The notes under the pieces were generated by a model. That model was not told the origin of the DNA. It did no database searches and saw only the letters and a list, made by a program, of their open reading frames with translations. Below are positions 22,401-35,084 of a stretch of 64,000 bases of DNA, in pieces. Position 1 is the first letter of the stretch; each line of letters opens with the position of its first letter. This DNA comes from Neckera pumila (lineage: Eukaryota; Streptophyta; Bryopsida; Hypnales; Neckeraceae), in assembly GCA_963969595.1 (NCBI GenBank), contig OZ018409.1, forward strand, positions 24,255,282 through 24,319,281. Reading direction: 5' to 3'. A program made the position numbers and the translations under genes.

Positions 22401-24903
22401 ACAACATATATTTGCAAGGTATGGTGGTTTATGTTTGTAGAAAATCAAAGTATGGCAATTGGTGTCAACTTATATTAAGTAACACTAAAGAGTTGTTAAG
22501 TTTCGTTTCTCCCAACTTTGATTACATTTCAATTCATTGAAGTTAAGTTGAAATGTTATTGTAGTGTACTAATTTCCATTAAATTTTTTTTCTGCCATGA
22601 CCCAAATTTCAAAGGTAGTGCTAATTTCTTCTTCTCACTAATAGGACAAGCCAATGTAGTTGGCACTTATTCATTTCACACATGTTTTTTGAAAACTAGT
22701 AGCTTCCAATTGATATCTTTTTATATATTATTACTCAATGCACACTTGGCACAATTTTAACAAAAATTCAATGCAAAATCTATATAAAACAAATACAATA
22801 TAGACAATATAGACAAAATAGACCCCAAAATACATAAATATGAAAGCATTAATTAACTTTAGAATTTAAGAGTTTTACCTCTTATGAATTTATGATTTTG
22901 TGATATTGAAATCTCACCAAAAATAAGAAGATCAATAAAAATTCTAATTATTTTTCAAATTTTATATTTAAAATATTATTTATTTTTGAATATATCAAAA
23001 GAATGAATTGGTCATTCTTAAGCACAAAGTAAAATCATGGTATTCAAAACTAAAATTTTAATTATCTACATTCTAGTAACACCATGGAGTCTAAAAAGAT
23101 CTATAAATGGTGTTACTAGAATATCAAGTGAATCTAAAAAGACAATTGTCACTGTTTGTTATTTATCGTTTGTTTAAATCTCTAAAATTTCTTGAAATCA
23201 AAATGTGTTCAATGTTGTTTGGAGGTATTCAATTAAAGACAAATAAAATTTTCAACATTCTTTATAGTTGAAGTCTTTTTTCAAATATCTTTTATAAATT
23301 AAAAAATCATAAAATTTAGTGTCTTAATGAATCCATGGCAAATATTTTGTAAAATGTAGATGAAAAAGTATGTCTTGTATTTTTTGAGTCTTTGAAATGA
23401 AACTATGTAACCATGTAAAGTAAACTTGGACAAGGATATAGGGAAGAAACATTATTAATTTTTCTTTATAGTTTGTTAAATTTTAATATTTTTGAGGGAG
23501 ATTTGCACATAGTTTAACACAATATAATATTCACAATCATATATTAGGCTTGATTGTGAAGCCTTTGATTTTCTTAAAGAAAATTTGCAATTTCCATATT
23601 TTGGGAACTTTGGATTAAGTCCCTTATTCATCATGGAAATTTCATGCACTCATATATATTGACACATTTATGCTTGAAATTTGAGCTAAGTATTGTCAAC
23701 TTGAATTAGAACTAATTTCCAAACTATCACAAGGAAAATATCTAATCTTTGTGTCTTTTTGAAATAAGAGTTTTATTGCAAGAACTATTTGAGAGAAAAA
23801 CTTCATTTTTGAACATTATAATCACTTTGGTCCAAAATATTTGGATAAAAAGCTTTTGGAGATTGATGCTTAAGAATAGGACTTTGTCTATCATTGATAG
23901 ATTCATGTACCATATTTTTTTAATCAATTCAGGAAATCAAATGTATACATAATAATATTCATAATCATGTAGTGGACTTTGTGAATTTTTGAGTTGCATT
24001 ACAAAATACTTCACTTTTACATTCACAAGAAACATTTTCAAGGTTCCCTGTAGGCACTATAACATAAATCCCCTCCCATAATTTGCTTTTTTTGCCTTTT
24101 TTCCAGTACACAGGGAATGTAGCTTTCACAAGGAAATGTGAGACAAGGAATTTTGTGCATTTTTCAGTGATGTCCCCACCTCCAAATCTATTGAATTTTT
24201 GAAACTTAATATTTCAGAATGTAGATTTATGCCTCCAAAATCTAAGCTTAATGTAGATTTTAGCTTGCATAATCAATATAATTTATAGATTTTGAAAGTT
24301 GAAATTTGATGAAAATATAGATATTGAATTTCCAATCTTCTTGATTTGTACATTTCAAAATTTGTACATTTCAGATTTGCACATTTCAAAATTTCTTAGA
24401 TTTCCAAATTGTTCAAACTCTAGAAAAGTTAGATTATTGTAAAATCAATGGAATCCATTGCTTTGGAGATTACATGACAACTTACAAGTCTTATGTGTCC
24501 AACCTTACCGTACCTTTGACAATTGATATGGGACAATTGTCTCTTGTAAAATCTACCAAATATTAGGTGGAAACAACATTGAAATGTAAAATGTATATAA
24601 AATCTACCAGTTTTAATTGTACACGGGGAAATTGGAGAGAATTTATGAAATACTTGCAAAGAAAATCCATGATTTTTTCTTGTATAGGAATTCTTTGAAG
24701 ATCCCTCCATGGTGACAATAGAACACAAAGAAACATGAAAACTAGGAGAAACTTGCAGGGAAAAATTGCAAAATCTCCAAATTGTCGGAGGGAATTCCAA
24801 GAAAGGCCGGTGTAATTTTAATAGTTGAAAAGATTAATTTATATCTTCTAGTTACAACTATTAGTTTGAAGTTGGTTTAATTCTAGTGCACTATAGCATC
24901 CAT
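22401..24903. other. 2.5 kb AT-rich DNA without recognisable gene
   Basis: Only frames below 125 codons exist. The largest (minus 24429-24800) shows no domain and low-complexity composition. Some internal short repeats (ACATTTCAAAATTT near 24350-24390) are present. Confidence 0.4.
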
Positions 24904-25200
24904 TCACTATAAGAAAAAGGAACACTATTAACAAAAGATCAATGTATATACGTTGATTACGACAAATTTTGGGGGCGCTCTATTGATTTGGCAGTCTTCT
25001 AAACATCAATCAACATAATTTTGTTGGTTTGACCAGAAAAAAATTTGCTCAATTGATTCGACAATCCTCTCAACAACAATCAACATAACTTTGTTGATTT
25101 GACCCCCAAAATAGGATTTCAAATAATAATTTTACATTATAAATACCAATTAATATAGAGTGAGTAAAAATAAATAAAAACAAACCACCTATTATACTTA

Positions 25201-25280
25201 TAAAGCTCCAGCCTTGGTGCAATGGTTGGAGCTATAGTTTCCCAAATATGTGGTTGTGGGTTCAATCCCTACAAGCAACC
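25201..25280 (+). repeat. tRNA-derived SINE head (box A and box B)
   Basis: A box A-like TTGGTGCAATGG at 25214-25225 and box B-like GGGTTCAATCC at 25258-25268 are about 33 nt apart, in the order and spacing of an RNA polymerase III promoter. The sequence cannot fold as an intact tRNA. It is read as the head of a short interspersed element. Confidence 0.6.
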
Positions 25281-25455
25281 TTGCCTAAGTGGCAAGCTTG
25301 CCTAGGTGGCAGATTTGCATAGGTAGCAGCTTGTCTATGTTGCGGGGCTATCTAGATGATAGTTTGTCTACGTGGCAGGTCTGTCTAGATGGCAGTTTAG
25401 TCCACCTGGTGTTTTTTTGCGTATGTGGCAAATATTGCATATGTGGTAGTCTACA
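25281..25455 (+). repeat. Minisatellite of ~17-bp dyad units
   Basis: Seven to nine imperfect units of the form TTGCCTAGGTGGCAGA follow the SINE head directly. Each unit is nearly self-complementary (TTGCC ... GGCAA), so the array could form serial small hairpins. Confidence 0.6.
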
Positions 25456-25613
25456 TAGAGTAATAATAACTTTCTCCAAATTTGACCAAATCTAGAATTA
25501 AAATCAACATAAAACTGTTGATTATTGTCCGATTCAAAATGTCCTAATCAACTGTCCAAATGAACAAGTATTTTTTGGTTTTCTTTTTGAATTAGACACT
25601 GAATTTTGTAGTA

Positions 25614-27029
25614 CTGGTTTGCCAATTATTGAATGGCCATCGCATCTATTTCACATAGGAAGTATCCACATTTTTTTAAGGTGACAAACATATTCACCTA
25701 TTTTTAAGTGTCCAATTAGGCATGCAAGATTGAAAGAACTAGAATACTTAGAGGTTTATCATGCATTTTTAAGCTTTTATGATGGAAATAAAAGACTAGG
25801 GGATGCTTATGCAGAGTATTGGGCTTCAATGTCAACTACAAAACTAGGAACATTAGAAGTGTGCTACTATTTAGAGATCTTCTAGAAAAAACTATGGATT
25901 GATGTGAAACTTCTCTAAAGTCTTCAAGTATGGTATTCACGTATTTGGCTACATGCAAGGAAAATATGGTGTTCTCCTATGAGCCCCTACTCTCCACAAT
26001 CACAATTGTATTTTTAGTTGAATATGAATGCACATGTTGTAATTGTCCTTGCTCATACATGTCTAAACAAGACCAAATCCAAGACAAAATTGTACCATGC
26101 TAATCTGTGAGATGCCAATATAGATCATTTTACCACCAAGAGGTCGCAAATACTTTCTAGAGGTCACAAATTACCAAATTGACCAACCACAAAAAAAAAT
26201 TAAATTCCACTCCGAGGAATGCTAATTGGACTACAATATGTGCGTATATAATTGCTACAAGTCACAATTGAGCATAATTACAATAATTAAATATGAATGG
26301 TTTTTAATGGATCTTATTGGCAATGGAAATAAGATTCCAATGTAGTATAGTAGGCATTATTTGAACAATGTATGAATAAGTTAATTGTTTACACCTTTGT
26401 GTAATCAATATCTAACTTTTTGTGATGCCTTTTGGTACAATTAAATTAAGAGTTGCATTTGGGGCAGTTTTGATTATAGATGTAGAGTCGGAGACAAAAT
26501 GATCCATTCCTCATTGAGATGCTTCTCTACATAGTCAATACTTCATCAAATTTTACAAACTAATTACATAATCTGAAGGCTATGAAAGAGAGACAAAAGG
26601 TGTAAAATTTTGAGGCATATCAAACAAAAAGAAGTAATAGTAAAAAATTTAGAAATAATAAATTAAAATGATGGTTTGAAGTCTCTAAAATTGTTTTAAA
26701 TCCACCAATAATCTACAAGACTAATCCATTCTTAATCTACAAGACACTCACATGATTTGAGGCACTTTTAGGTTTACAAGAGCGGTCTAAAGCCAAAACA
26801 ATGTTGTTGGATATTGATGAATTTGATATCTTCTTTAAATATAAGAAATGCAAAATTGTGCTTGGCAAGGGTTAAAAGATGGTAGGGCAAGTCCCTACAG
26901 CTCCGATTTTAATACATTTTTTCTTCCTTTCTCAACTTTCAAAATATAAAGCCAACATTTTGATAATTTGTATCAATTTTTTTTGAATTGTAACCAGAGA
27001 TTACATAAAGAACCCCCCCCCAGCAATAT
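25614..27029. other. AT-rich DNA without recognisable gene
   Basis: No frame above 60 codons and no clear terminal repeats were found. Confidence 0.35.
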
Positions 27030-27512
27030 CACTTATGGATTGAAAGATTATAATGTTTGGTCATGAGGGTGTTAAAATTGCAAAAGTGATTTGAAGTCTT
27101 TTAATCCTCTTTTCACATGTCAAATCTAAAAAGTTGGTTACCAAAAAAATTTGAGGTTAAAGGGCCTAACATGCATAACCCCAATCAATTTATGGCTTCT
27201 CAAAAATCTATTCTACAAATTTTTTTAAATGAATTTCTAATGTAATTTTTTTCTACAAGTTCTAGCTCATTTCCAAGAGCCCTCAATACTACAGAAAGTC
27301 AAGATTACAATGGACATCCGCTTGCACAAAATCTTGAATGGAAAAATCATAATGATTCATTTTCAAAATCGGGTTTTTAATGCTAAAACTAGACTTCAAA
27401 GAGAAGTTTTCAAATATAAAAAACTACTAAAAATAGCAACTTGGTTAGGTTTCATTCAACTTCAAAGTATTGTCAACACTAAAATTTGGTGCCTCGGGCA
27501 TGTAGGAGTTAA
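27030..27512 (-). mobile_element. TTAA-family fragment of the GCCCAAGGC subtype, second
   Basis: It matches 14970-15443 over its whole length (GATTGAAAGATTATAATGTT, TCAAATCTAAAAAGTTGGT, ending GCCTCGGGCATGTAGGAGTT with TTAA at 27509-27512). It is truncated at the same place as that copy. Confidence 0.6.
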
Positions 27513-27587
27513 GTTTGGTGGAAAATTGACTCTATGGAAAAAGGTCTAAGTGAATAATGGTTTATTTCCATCCACATCTCTATATAA

Positions 27588-27718
27588 GAGTTGCCCCCAC
27601 TGCAACACACCAAAGCAACATTGTGAAGCAAATCAATAGAAGACATTCTTCATTATTAGAAGATCAATGGTGCAGAATCTTTAGAGTGTTGCTTCAGCGT
27701 GTTGCAGTGGGGTTGCTC
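27588..27718. mobile_element. Short Tourist-like MITE
   Basis: The inverted ends GAGTTGCCCCCACTGCAACA and TGTTGCAGTGGGGTTGCTC are flanked by TAA on both sides (27585-27587, 27719-27721). The element is only 131 bp. Ends are well conserved over about 32 bp. Confidence 0.82.
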
Positions 27719-27765
27719 TAAGTTCCCTTATTCCAACAAATCTCCATGCATGGTCCTTGTAGAAG

Positions 27766-28213
27766 TAAGGTAAACCAGCCCATTGTGGTCAGATGACCCA
27801 TAGATAGACACCTAATGACCCCATGACAGTTTTTTGGGCCACAATCAATGTCTAACTTGACATCAATAGACTGATTGGTGACCTCGTTAGGAACACCTGC
27901 TTTTTCAATGTAAATCATTGCAGGAAGTCACTTTTCATGGCCTTCTATGTTAGAAATTATTGTGACTACTTAAGGTGATTAAGAAGAGCATATTGGATAC
28001 AATTTTTGTTGGTTATGGAGTAGTCTACTAACTCTTTTGGACAGATCACTTCAAAAATCCGTAACAAATTCATTACTTTGTTTGAAAAAATACAATTTCA
28101 ATTGCTCTCACTATTTCTCACACTTGTCTTCATGTGGAAAAAAATTTGAAAACTTTCAGCAATGGCATGAGAGTAGACTCCAAAGTTTGACCACAATAGA
28201 CTGGTTTACCTTA
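27766..28213. mobile_element. TAAGGTA-type element (subfamily C, copy 1)
   Basis: The inverted ends TAAGGTAAACCAGCCCATTG and CTGGTTTACCTTA carry TTGTGGTCA / TGACCACAA just inside. It is related to 54138-54580 (CCATTG[TC]GGTCAGA, CATTAGGTGTC in one orientation). Length is 448 bp. Confidence 0.75.
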
Positions 28214-29029
28214 CCCACCACAAACATTAACCCGATTATGCCGCCGGCGCCATTTTGTGGAGTCGGAATGACAATACTGTGAGCTGGACAGAGTTTGAAA
28301 GTATTTTTTCATCCGGACTTTTTTTGTTTGACCTTTCATGTTGGGTTATGAAGAGTATCTAATTGAATTTGTAGTCTTGCGAGTGTTTGTCTTCACTTAA
28401 ATGAGAAGTTATTAAAAAAAACGGATCACAAAATATGCTATTTTAGTGTATTTGGGAAGTTGTTGTTGTTTGCTCTAAATCTGAAATTTCTCCACAAAAA
28501 TGATATTTTTTGAATTTGAGCCCAACTAACAAAATGAAGGTCATCTAGTCTAGTTTCTACTCTAATTTGAATTTTGAAAAAATTCCTAATATTGAATATT
28601 TAATTGCAATTTCAACTTAGGATGCATTTTCAATGTCTAATATTTTCTAATTATAGAATGACACGGAAATTGAGTTTACACCATGATGTTTGTCAACGTA
28701 ATATACACACATGGTGAGATTTTCAGATTTTTTAAAATATTTTTCTATTTGATATGATCTTTCTTCACTTTTTCTTCAAAATTTCTCAAAAAAATATCAT
28801 TTTCACAAAAAAATCTAAAAAAATTCCAAAGTATAGAAGACATGTAATTCCAACTCTGAAACATAAATCTAAATTTTTTCATTCATATCTAGTTGCAAAA
28901 TGGTAGAAAATGAGTGATAGGTAGCGAGGCTTGAAATCAGTGGTCATGGGTCCGTCCTTTAAGGGTTTAAAAAAAAAATCAAAACCTACAGTACATGAAG
29001 TCCAGGCTAAGTTCCACCTAAAATACCAA
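28214..29029. other. AT-rich DNA upstream of the CMP-KDO synthetase gene
   Basis: No gene is seen. Near 28947-28965 there is a degenerate CTTTAAGGGTTTAA that may be a worn TTAA-element end. Confidence 0.35.
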
Positions 29030-29030
29030 C

Positions 29031-29463
29031 ATATAAAAATAATAATTAAATCATTTTCATTTATTTGTTAAATCCCCAAAACAGTAAGCAAGCAAGGGCA
29101 GGTCGGAAGGATGATTTGGTGCACTGGCGCCCGCAGTCATCAATTTCAGCAGCCCTCGGACAGAGATTCTGGGTGTGCCCAGAGACAGAGTCCCTTTCAA
29201 GTTTCAAGCCTCTGGTGGTGTCTGTGTGTCTGTCTCTCTCTGTCTCCTTCTCTCTCTCGCTGTGAAGAAGAAGAAGAGCAGTGCGAGCTTATCAAGCTCA
29301 CAATTAGCAGTAGCACTAGGAACCACCTCGACTCAAGGATTTCCTGCTTGTGGGCAGGACTTAAGTTAGAGCTAGTAGGAGCTTTCGGATGGATCCCATC
29401 ACTGGGGAGTCCTCAAGGACCGAGCTCTGAGGTTTCCTTAGGCTCTCCCCCCCGGCACTGCAG
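29031..29463 (+). promoter_or_regulatory. Probable TATA box and non-coding first exon of CKS
   Basis: CATATAAAAATA at 29031-29042 is a TATA candidate. The following segment is GC-richer, has a pyrimidine-rich TCTCTCTGTCTC tract (29231-29260), and ends in a strong splice donor CTGCAG|GTGAGT at 29463/29464. A matching acceptor (TTGTGCAG) lies at 30381, 22 nt before the ATG. This arrangement fits a 5' UTR exon plus leader intron. The frames in this segment do not continue into the protein. Confidence 0.5.
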
Positions 29464-30381
29464 GTGAGTGGATCCACTGTTTTCTGAGTATGAATAGGGG
29501 GTTGTTACGTTGACAGCTGAGTTTGGGCAAGTTTTGAGCTTTGGGCATCGGATGTCAATGGGGTGATTAGCTTCGGGAGTAGTGCGTTTCTGTAGAAGTG
29601 GACAAATTTCGTAATGGAGGTTGGAATGTGTGGGCAGCAGTAGTTAGGTTTCAAAGTTTCAGCTTTCTTGCATCGGTGATCCATAAGTTGATTGGCGTTT
29701 GGAAGATGTGTCCCTACAACTTGTAATAGAGGTTTGGATATGGGGGTTGCGGCTGCTTTGAGAGTGTGTTGCATCGCATCGGTGTGGTTGATGTTAAGGG
29801 GGTGTCTGATTAGGAGTGTGTTGTTTCAAGAGTTGATGTTTTAAGATTGTGGTTTGAGCCCATTGTTGTTAAGAATTGGGATATGTTTCGTTAGGTTACG
29901 GGTTGAGTTTTTGACATCAGCACTCAATAGGTTGATGAACTGTCAGAGGGGTGTCCCAGAGGGGTACAGAAGTTGGAAGAGGTTTGGATATGGTGGTTTA
30001 GAGTTTAGAGTATTTTTGCATCGGGACTGTATGTGATTTTCGAAGGTACGGTATGGAGGTGTTTGGTGTGGAGTGTGATTTCTAATTGTTGATGTTGGAG
30101 AGCATTGTTATTAAGGATTGGGATATGTTTCGTTAGGTTTGGCGTTTTGGGCTTTTGATATCAGCACTCAATAGGTTGATTAGTTGTCAGAGTGTTGTCT
30201 CAGAGTTTTACTCAAGTCAGAAGGGGTTTGGATATGGCGGTTTAGAGTTTAGACTGTTTCGCATCGGCACTGGGAGTGATTTTCAAGGTTAGGATATGGA
30301 GGTGTTTGCTAAGGAGTGCGGTTTGAATTGTCGATTGTTCGAGTGCATTGTTGTTAAGAATTGGGATATGGTGTTGTGCAG
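29464..30381 (+). repeat. Leader intron of CKS made of ~244-bp imperfect tandem repeats
   Basis: The landmark AATTGGGATATG(TTTCGTTAGG) recurs at about 29873, 30116 (GATTGGGATATG) and 30359. TCAGCACTCAATAGGTTGAT and GGTTTGGATATGG also recur one unit apart. At least two full units and partial flanking ones fill the intron, and the acceptor AG lies within the start of the last partial unit. Confidence 0.7.
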
Positions 30382-30403
30382 GGAATAACCAGGCATAATA
30401 ACC

Positions 30404-33400
30404 ATGAGCTGCAAGAGTGTGATGGGCGAGCATGGCTCGTGGGCACCATGGCTGGTGCACACAGCTGTGGCCGCGGGCGCCATCACCCTTGCAGCCGCCG
30501 CAAACCATTTCTGGTTCCACGCGAGGCTTAAAGGCCGGCCTCGCGTGGTGGGCATCATCCCTGCGCGCTACAAGTCTTCGCGTTTCGAGGGCAAGCCTCT
30601 GGTGCCTATCATGGGCAAGCCCATGATCCAGGTCCGCCATTGCTTTGATCATCACTTCTTTGGAGCTTGGTTTTGGCGGAAGTCCTCTTTTGGAAGTTTA
30701 GGGTTCAGCGATTGCGTGGACTGAATTGAACTTCATGTGGTTGGATGGTGTAGAGGACGTGGGAGCAAGCCATGAAGTGCACCTTGCTTCAAGCTGTTGG
30801 TTAGTTTCCGTTCTTTCTTGTTGTTAGAGGTTTTCGGGAAGCCCCCCCCACCCCCTGCAGGATACATAGGCACCCCTTGCTGTCTCCTGTTCAAGATGTC
30901 TCTATTAGGGATATCTTGCAGATGAGGTTCCCGAGGATTTGATCATGGATGAGCAATTGTCTTTGGTGTTGTTTGCAATTGGAAGACGATTCCATTGCAT
31001 CCATTACCGTCTGAATGATCTATGAATTTCTGAGTGCTGATTATAGGTGTACCTAAAGTCGGGCTTAGGCTCTCATGTGCAGGGCATGTACATATTAGGC
31101 AAGAATCTATTGGGCCTTTGTGTTACTTGCTTGAATGCACTTGAATTGCAAATGTTCCAGATGTGAAGTCGGATACAAGGACTTGATGATGAATGGGTTT
31201 CATGCAGTGGTGGCCACTGATGACGAAAGAATTGCCGACTGCTGTCGTGAGTTTGGCGCCTTCGTTGTCATGACGTCGGAGAATTGCCAGAATGGTGCGT
31301 TTTCCCCCTTCTCTCCAAGAGTTAGGTTTAGTTTACTTACCGATCCCTCGTGATCTTCTAGTTACCTGGTTGTCCACCAAAACCGGAAGCTATTATGGAT
31401 GCTATAATAAAACTTCGTAAAAAAGTAGCTCAAAAAACATATAAAGATAAATATAAATTTTAAACAAGGAGTTGAATAGTGTGCTGGAAAGTACAGAAAT
31501 CACATGTGGATCGTTCAGAGTTGTAGAATATTCAAAAATTATATGGCTGAAGTATACAAGTACTGTTTTTCTGCACTTAGATGCTCAACTAGAATAGAAC
31601 GTCCTCTTTGGAAGCTCGCAGCTGATTATAGTAACTTTAAAATCTTATTTCTATTGTTAAATAAATGCATGATATGGTTTCGTTTTCCTTTAGATACATT
31701 CTGTTACGCTCCTTGCAGATTTCTCAATGATTTTTGGAAGATATGGAAGTGGTCATTTGTACAATTAGCGGTTCAGTAAAATCAGAGTGTGAAGTGGTTT
31801 TCATGTTTTTCATTGGCGTACTTTGTTGATAGATTCCGTGATGTAGTGCAGGGACAGAACGGTGCAATGAGGCACTTGGAAAGCTCCGCTCAGAGTATGA
31901 CCTTGTGGTGAACATACAAGGCGATGAACCTCTCATCGAGCCTGTCGTCATTGATGGCATTATCCTTGCATTGCAGGTATGCTGCAGAGTAAGATTACTG
32001 TAAACTGGTTTTAAAACATTTTGAATTGCCTGATTGTGAAGTTCAAATCTGCACACAGTCAGAAAGATATCATTCATTAAGAAGTCTAGAGCCTGTGACT
32101 CATGTGGTACAAGCTGTGCAGAGGTCGCCAGTTGCCGTATACAGCACTGCCGTAACTGCATTGGAACTGGAGGATGCTAGTGACCCCAACCGAGTGAAAT
32201 GTATTGTGGACAGAAATGGCTATGCTCTGTATTTCTCCCGCGGTCTTCTGCCTTACAACAAGTAAGTCTATTCACTTGCATTCACTTTTTTTTAGCTGTC
32301 CATCCCCTGATTAAGATTCTGTAAAATCGAGATGATTTACATCTGTCAATTCTGTTCAACCTAGATTCTGACGGTCGACATCATTGTGAATTTAATCTTT
32401 TTCTTTGGTCAAAATTGTGAAGTGTCTACTCATTCTCAGGAAAATTGTGTAAGTTGGCGCGTGTCCTTAGGAAGGATGAAGGATCTTGTGTCTAGTGAAG
32501 CGCTGGACATCAGAATTTGATATGTTATGAGCCAAGCTATTTATCGTGAAGGACTCAAAATTAAAGTTGCTCACGCAATTGGCAATTTTGCTTTGCTGCC
32601 TTACAGGAAAGGAACGCCAGATCCAGACTTTCCATATCTTCTGCATCTTGGCATACAGGTCGGTTGCAAAAGGTTGAATGATTACTGCTTTACACCATCA
32701 GAGCTTGTTTGTAACTCGATCATAAATTGGATCTGTATGCCACATATTCTGGGAACAGCATCTAGTTTAGAAAACACTATTTGTGTCACTTCAAGCATTT
32801 CATGTAGGAGTTTTTTTGGGAGATATCACTAGAGTTGTGGAGAGATTTTTGTGTCCAAGAGCCAAATCTGTTGAGATCAACTTCTATCGCTGTGTAGGAA
32901 TTTCTTATGCGATCTCAAAGGAAGAGGTTGTAGACCCACTTTAAGTGACAATTCGCAAGCCCTTTTTTTCTTTCGAAGATCAGTGTCCGTAGACATTTAG
33001 CGCAATCCATGTTTCTTACACCCAACTTACTAATTGAAGACCAACCAATTGTATTGGAAGAGATGAGTTGCTGTGGGTAACATGATCAGTATAGAAGATG
33101 GGATTAGGTTCTTCACAGTAGCAGTCTCCTTTGCCTTGAATGATTTTTCGGTGACTCAGTGGACTGAATCCTCTTCTGAAAACTTTCTTACACGTTTCTG
33201 GTTCATGATGTGGCAGTGTTACGATACTAAATTTCTGAAAGTTTACGCCAGTTTGCCACCGTCTCCATTGCAACTTGAAGAGGACCTAGAGCAGCTTAAA
33301 GTTCTCGAGAATGGCTACAAACTAAAGGTATTCTTCCAGCTTCGTGATTTTCAAACCATGATTAAACTTGGTATGTTGCTAAATTTATTGGCTTCATTAT

Positions 33401-33539
33401 GATGATAACGCCATCTCAAACTGGGTACAAAAATTTCTCATTTCAGGTGATCAAGGTGGACCACCAAGCACACGGAGTTGACACCCCTGGGGACATCGCC
33501 AAAGTTGAAGCTTTGATGCGGGCTCAACACCTTGCGTGA
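30404..33539 (+). CDS. CKS/KDSB: CMP-KDO synthetase (3-deoxy-manno-octulosonate cytidylyltransferase)
   Basis: Exons are 30404-30631, 30754-30799, 31208-31294, 31852-31976, 32122-32261, 32607-32658, 33217-33327 and 33447-33539. All introns are GT-AG and phases agree, giving 293 residues, the usual plant length. The enzyme couples CTP and KDO to CMP-KDO, the donor for KDO in rhamnogalacturonan II. Visible motifs are [16 protein letters not shown] (51-66, CTP site), VVATDDER (92-99), [11 protein letters not shown] (141-151, metal/nucleotide), DPNRVKC, HLGIQ (222-226), [10 protein letters not shown] and HGVDTP (272-277). Residues 16-37 are hydrophobic and could anchor the protein in a membrane, as reported for the Arabidopsis enzyme in mitochondria. 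The start is the only ATG with a good context (ACCATGA) just after the leader acceptor. No lesion is seen, so it should be functional. Confidence 0.96.
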
Positions 33540-35081
33540 CCTTTTTGGTAGTGTAGGAGTGCGTGAGACATTTCCAAGGCACCAGATTTTGATGCTCTTT
33601 CTCTGTTTTCTTGAGTGAGAAACAATCTTCAAAGCTGGAATCTTTTCAACTCCTGGTCAATGCTTACTATGCAACGTAACGAACTCCAATTTCCATCAGG
33701 ATTTGTATGCTCGCCAACTAACATCTGCTCATCAATCTGGAAGTTTGAATCAAGTTGCTCTCTCACTAGAAATGTTGGCCAAGAATCCCGGAAGCATGAA
33801 CATGCTCGTTTTCATTCTTCTGGTGATGAACCTATGCAGTTGTTCCTTTTCAACAGGATGAGAAAAGTTGCAAAAATCGTCCCGACTCCGTTGGCAAATG
33901 TTCACTGAATAAGTTGATACAGGGTCGACAACCGTGTCTGAATTCATGATGCCAAGTCCGAGTTTGCCCCCCCACGAGTGCCGCCATCCACAGGGTTGAT
34001 TATTAGTCCTTTTCAAGAGCTTACTGTGGGAGTAAGTTGAAAGCATAATTTTCTTCTATTCCTCAACAATGTGAGTGCAAGTGCCTTGCCTGGTCACTTG
34101 GTGCTTCATGATTTCTGTATAAGGTTGTGAATCACTTCATGTAGGGATGGGATGAAAATGAGAAACTTTCAGAAATCATCTTGTGTATGGATTCTTCTCA
34201 AACCATTTGATTTTGCTTTCAAAGTTTCTACATTCTGCCTCTTACCAAGCTCTCCGGGGGGAAATATGAAATGTGAGGTGGAGGTTTCAAAGTCAATGGA
34301 AGTGATTGCACCAAGGGCCAAATCAATACTCATATCCAATGCCAATGGTGCATCACATGGTTGGTGGGTTACACCTTGTATAGAAATCATGAAACACCAT
34401 GTACATGGTTGTTAATCACTTCCACTCTTGAAGGTTAAAATTTTCACCCTTGAGATAATATTCAAAATAATCAAATGTTGAATGCAATAGAGAGGGTCCC
34501 TACCTTTATATGGTCCTTGAAGAGTATGGTTTCTTATTTTTTTTCTTTGCTTACTCTTTGAAGATTATATTTCCTCTTTTTGCATAAATTTAAAAAGTGG
34601 AAAGGGAACATTTAAGAATGTGTAATCAAAAATTGGATGACTAGTAGGCTAAGAGATCTTGGAGAATGAGTTATTGGAATAGTGCATAGGCTATCCTAAA
34701 GTAGTTGGAAATGTTGTTGAACTCCTACCAAAAGAATTCCAAGTCACCTAATTGAAAATGGAAGTGGAGCAATTTATATTACTTAAAAAAAAAAGACGAA
34801 TGTTCACAGAATAAGTAAAGTAGTGTTTTTTAATTATGACGTATATTCACACTCTAACAAATTTGAGCTTGTCAAATTTGGTTCCTCCAAAACTGTGTCA
34901 ATGTTGTGAAGGCTTGTGGCCGTTTATTGTATCCTCCAAAAAATGTTGAAGCAAAGTAGTCACTAAATATTCTTCCAATTATATCCAAAAATGATCCATA
35001 TTAACTTAAATAAAAATTCAATGAATGAACAGTTGCAGTTGAACAACTTTCTTTATTTCAGTGTTCTTTTGGGATAATGGT
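33540..35081. other. 3' flank of CKS and intergenic DNA
   Basis: The first few hundred bases probably include the 3' UTR, but no clear polyadenylation signal stands out. Frames at 33615-33908, 33750-34046 and 34152-34415 overlap on both strands and lack motifs. Confidence 0.4.
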
Positions 35082-35084
35082 TAA

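Larger units (their letters stand above)
24904..25613 (+). mobile_element. Possible non-autonomous CACTA-like element
   Basis: It begins CACTATAAGAAAAAGG, close to the CACTACAAGAAAA end of plant CACTA elements. This is followed by repeated CAATCAACATAA-type subterminal motifs (24950-25095, inverted near 25500-25555). The proposed right end TTTTGTAGTA is degenerate and no 3-bp duplication is evident. Assignment is tentative. Confidence 0.35.

Noticed and set aside
24429..24800. 123-codon minus-strand gene
   Set aside because: No domain, low complexity (Phe/Ser/Ile-rich), and AT-rich surroundings; length alone is not enough.
25201..25270. Functional tRNA gene
   Set aside because: Box A and B are recognisable but no acceptor stem or anticodon arm pairs, so it is a SINE-type head only.
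29065..29467. Protein-coding exon upstream of CKS
   Set aside because: Three overlapping frames, no conserved motif, and a strong donor at 29463 followed by an acceptor just before the CKS ATG fit a non-coding leader exon better.
30242..30655. Minus-strand frames of 89 and 137 codons over CKS exon 1
   Set aside because: They are antisense shadows of the GC-rich first coding exon.
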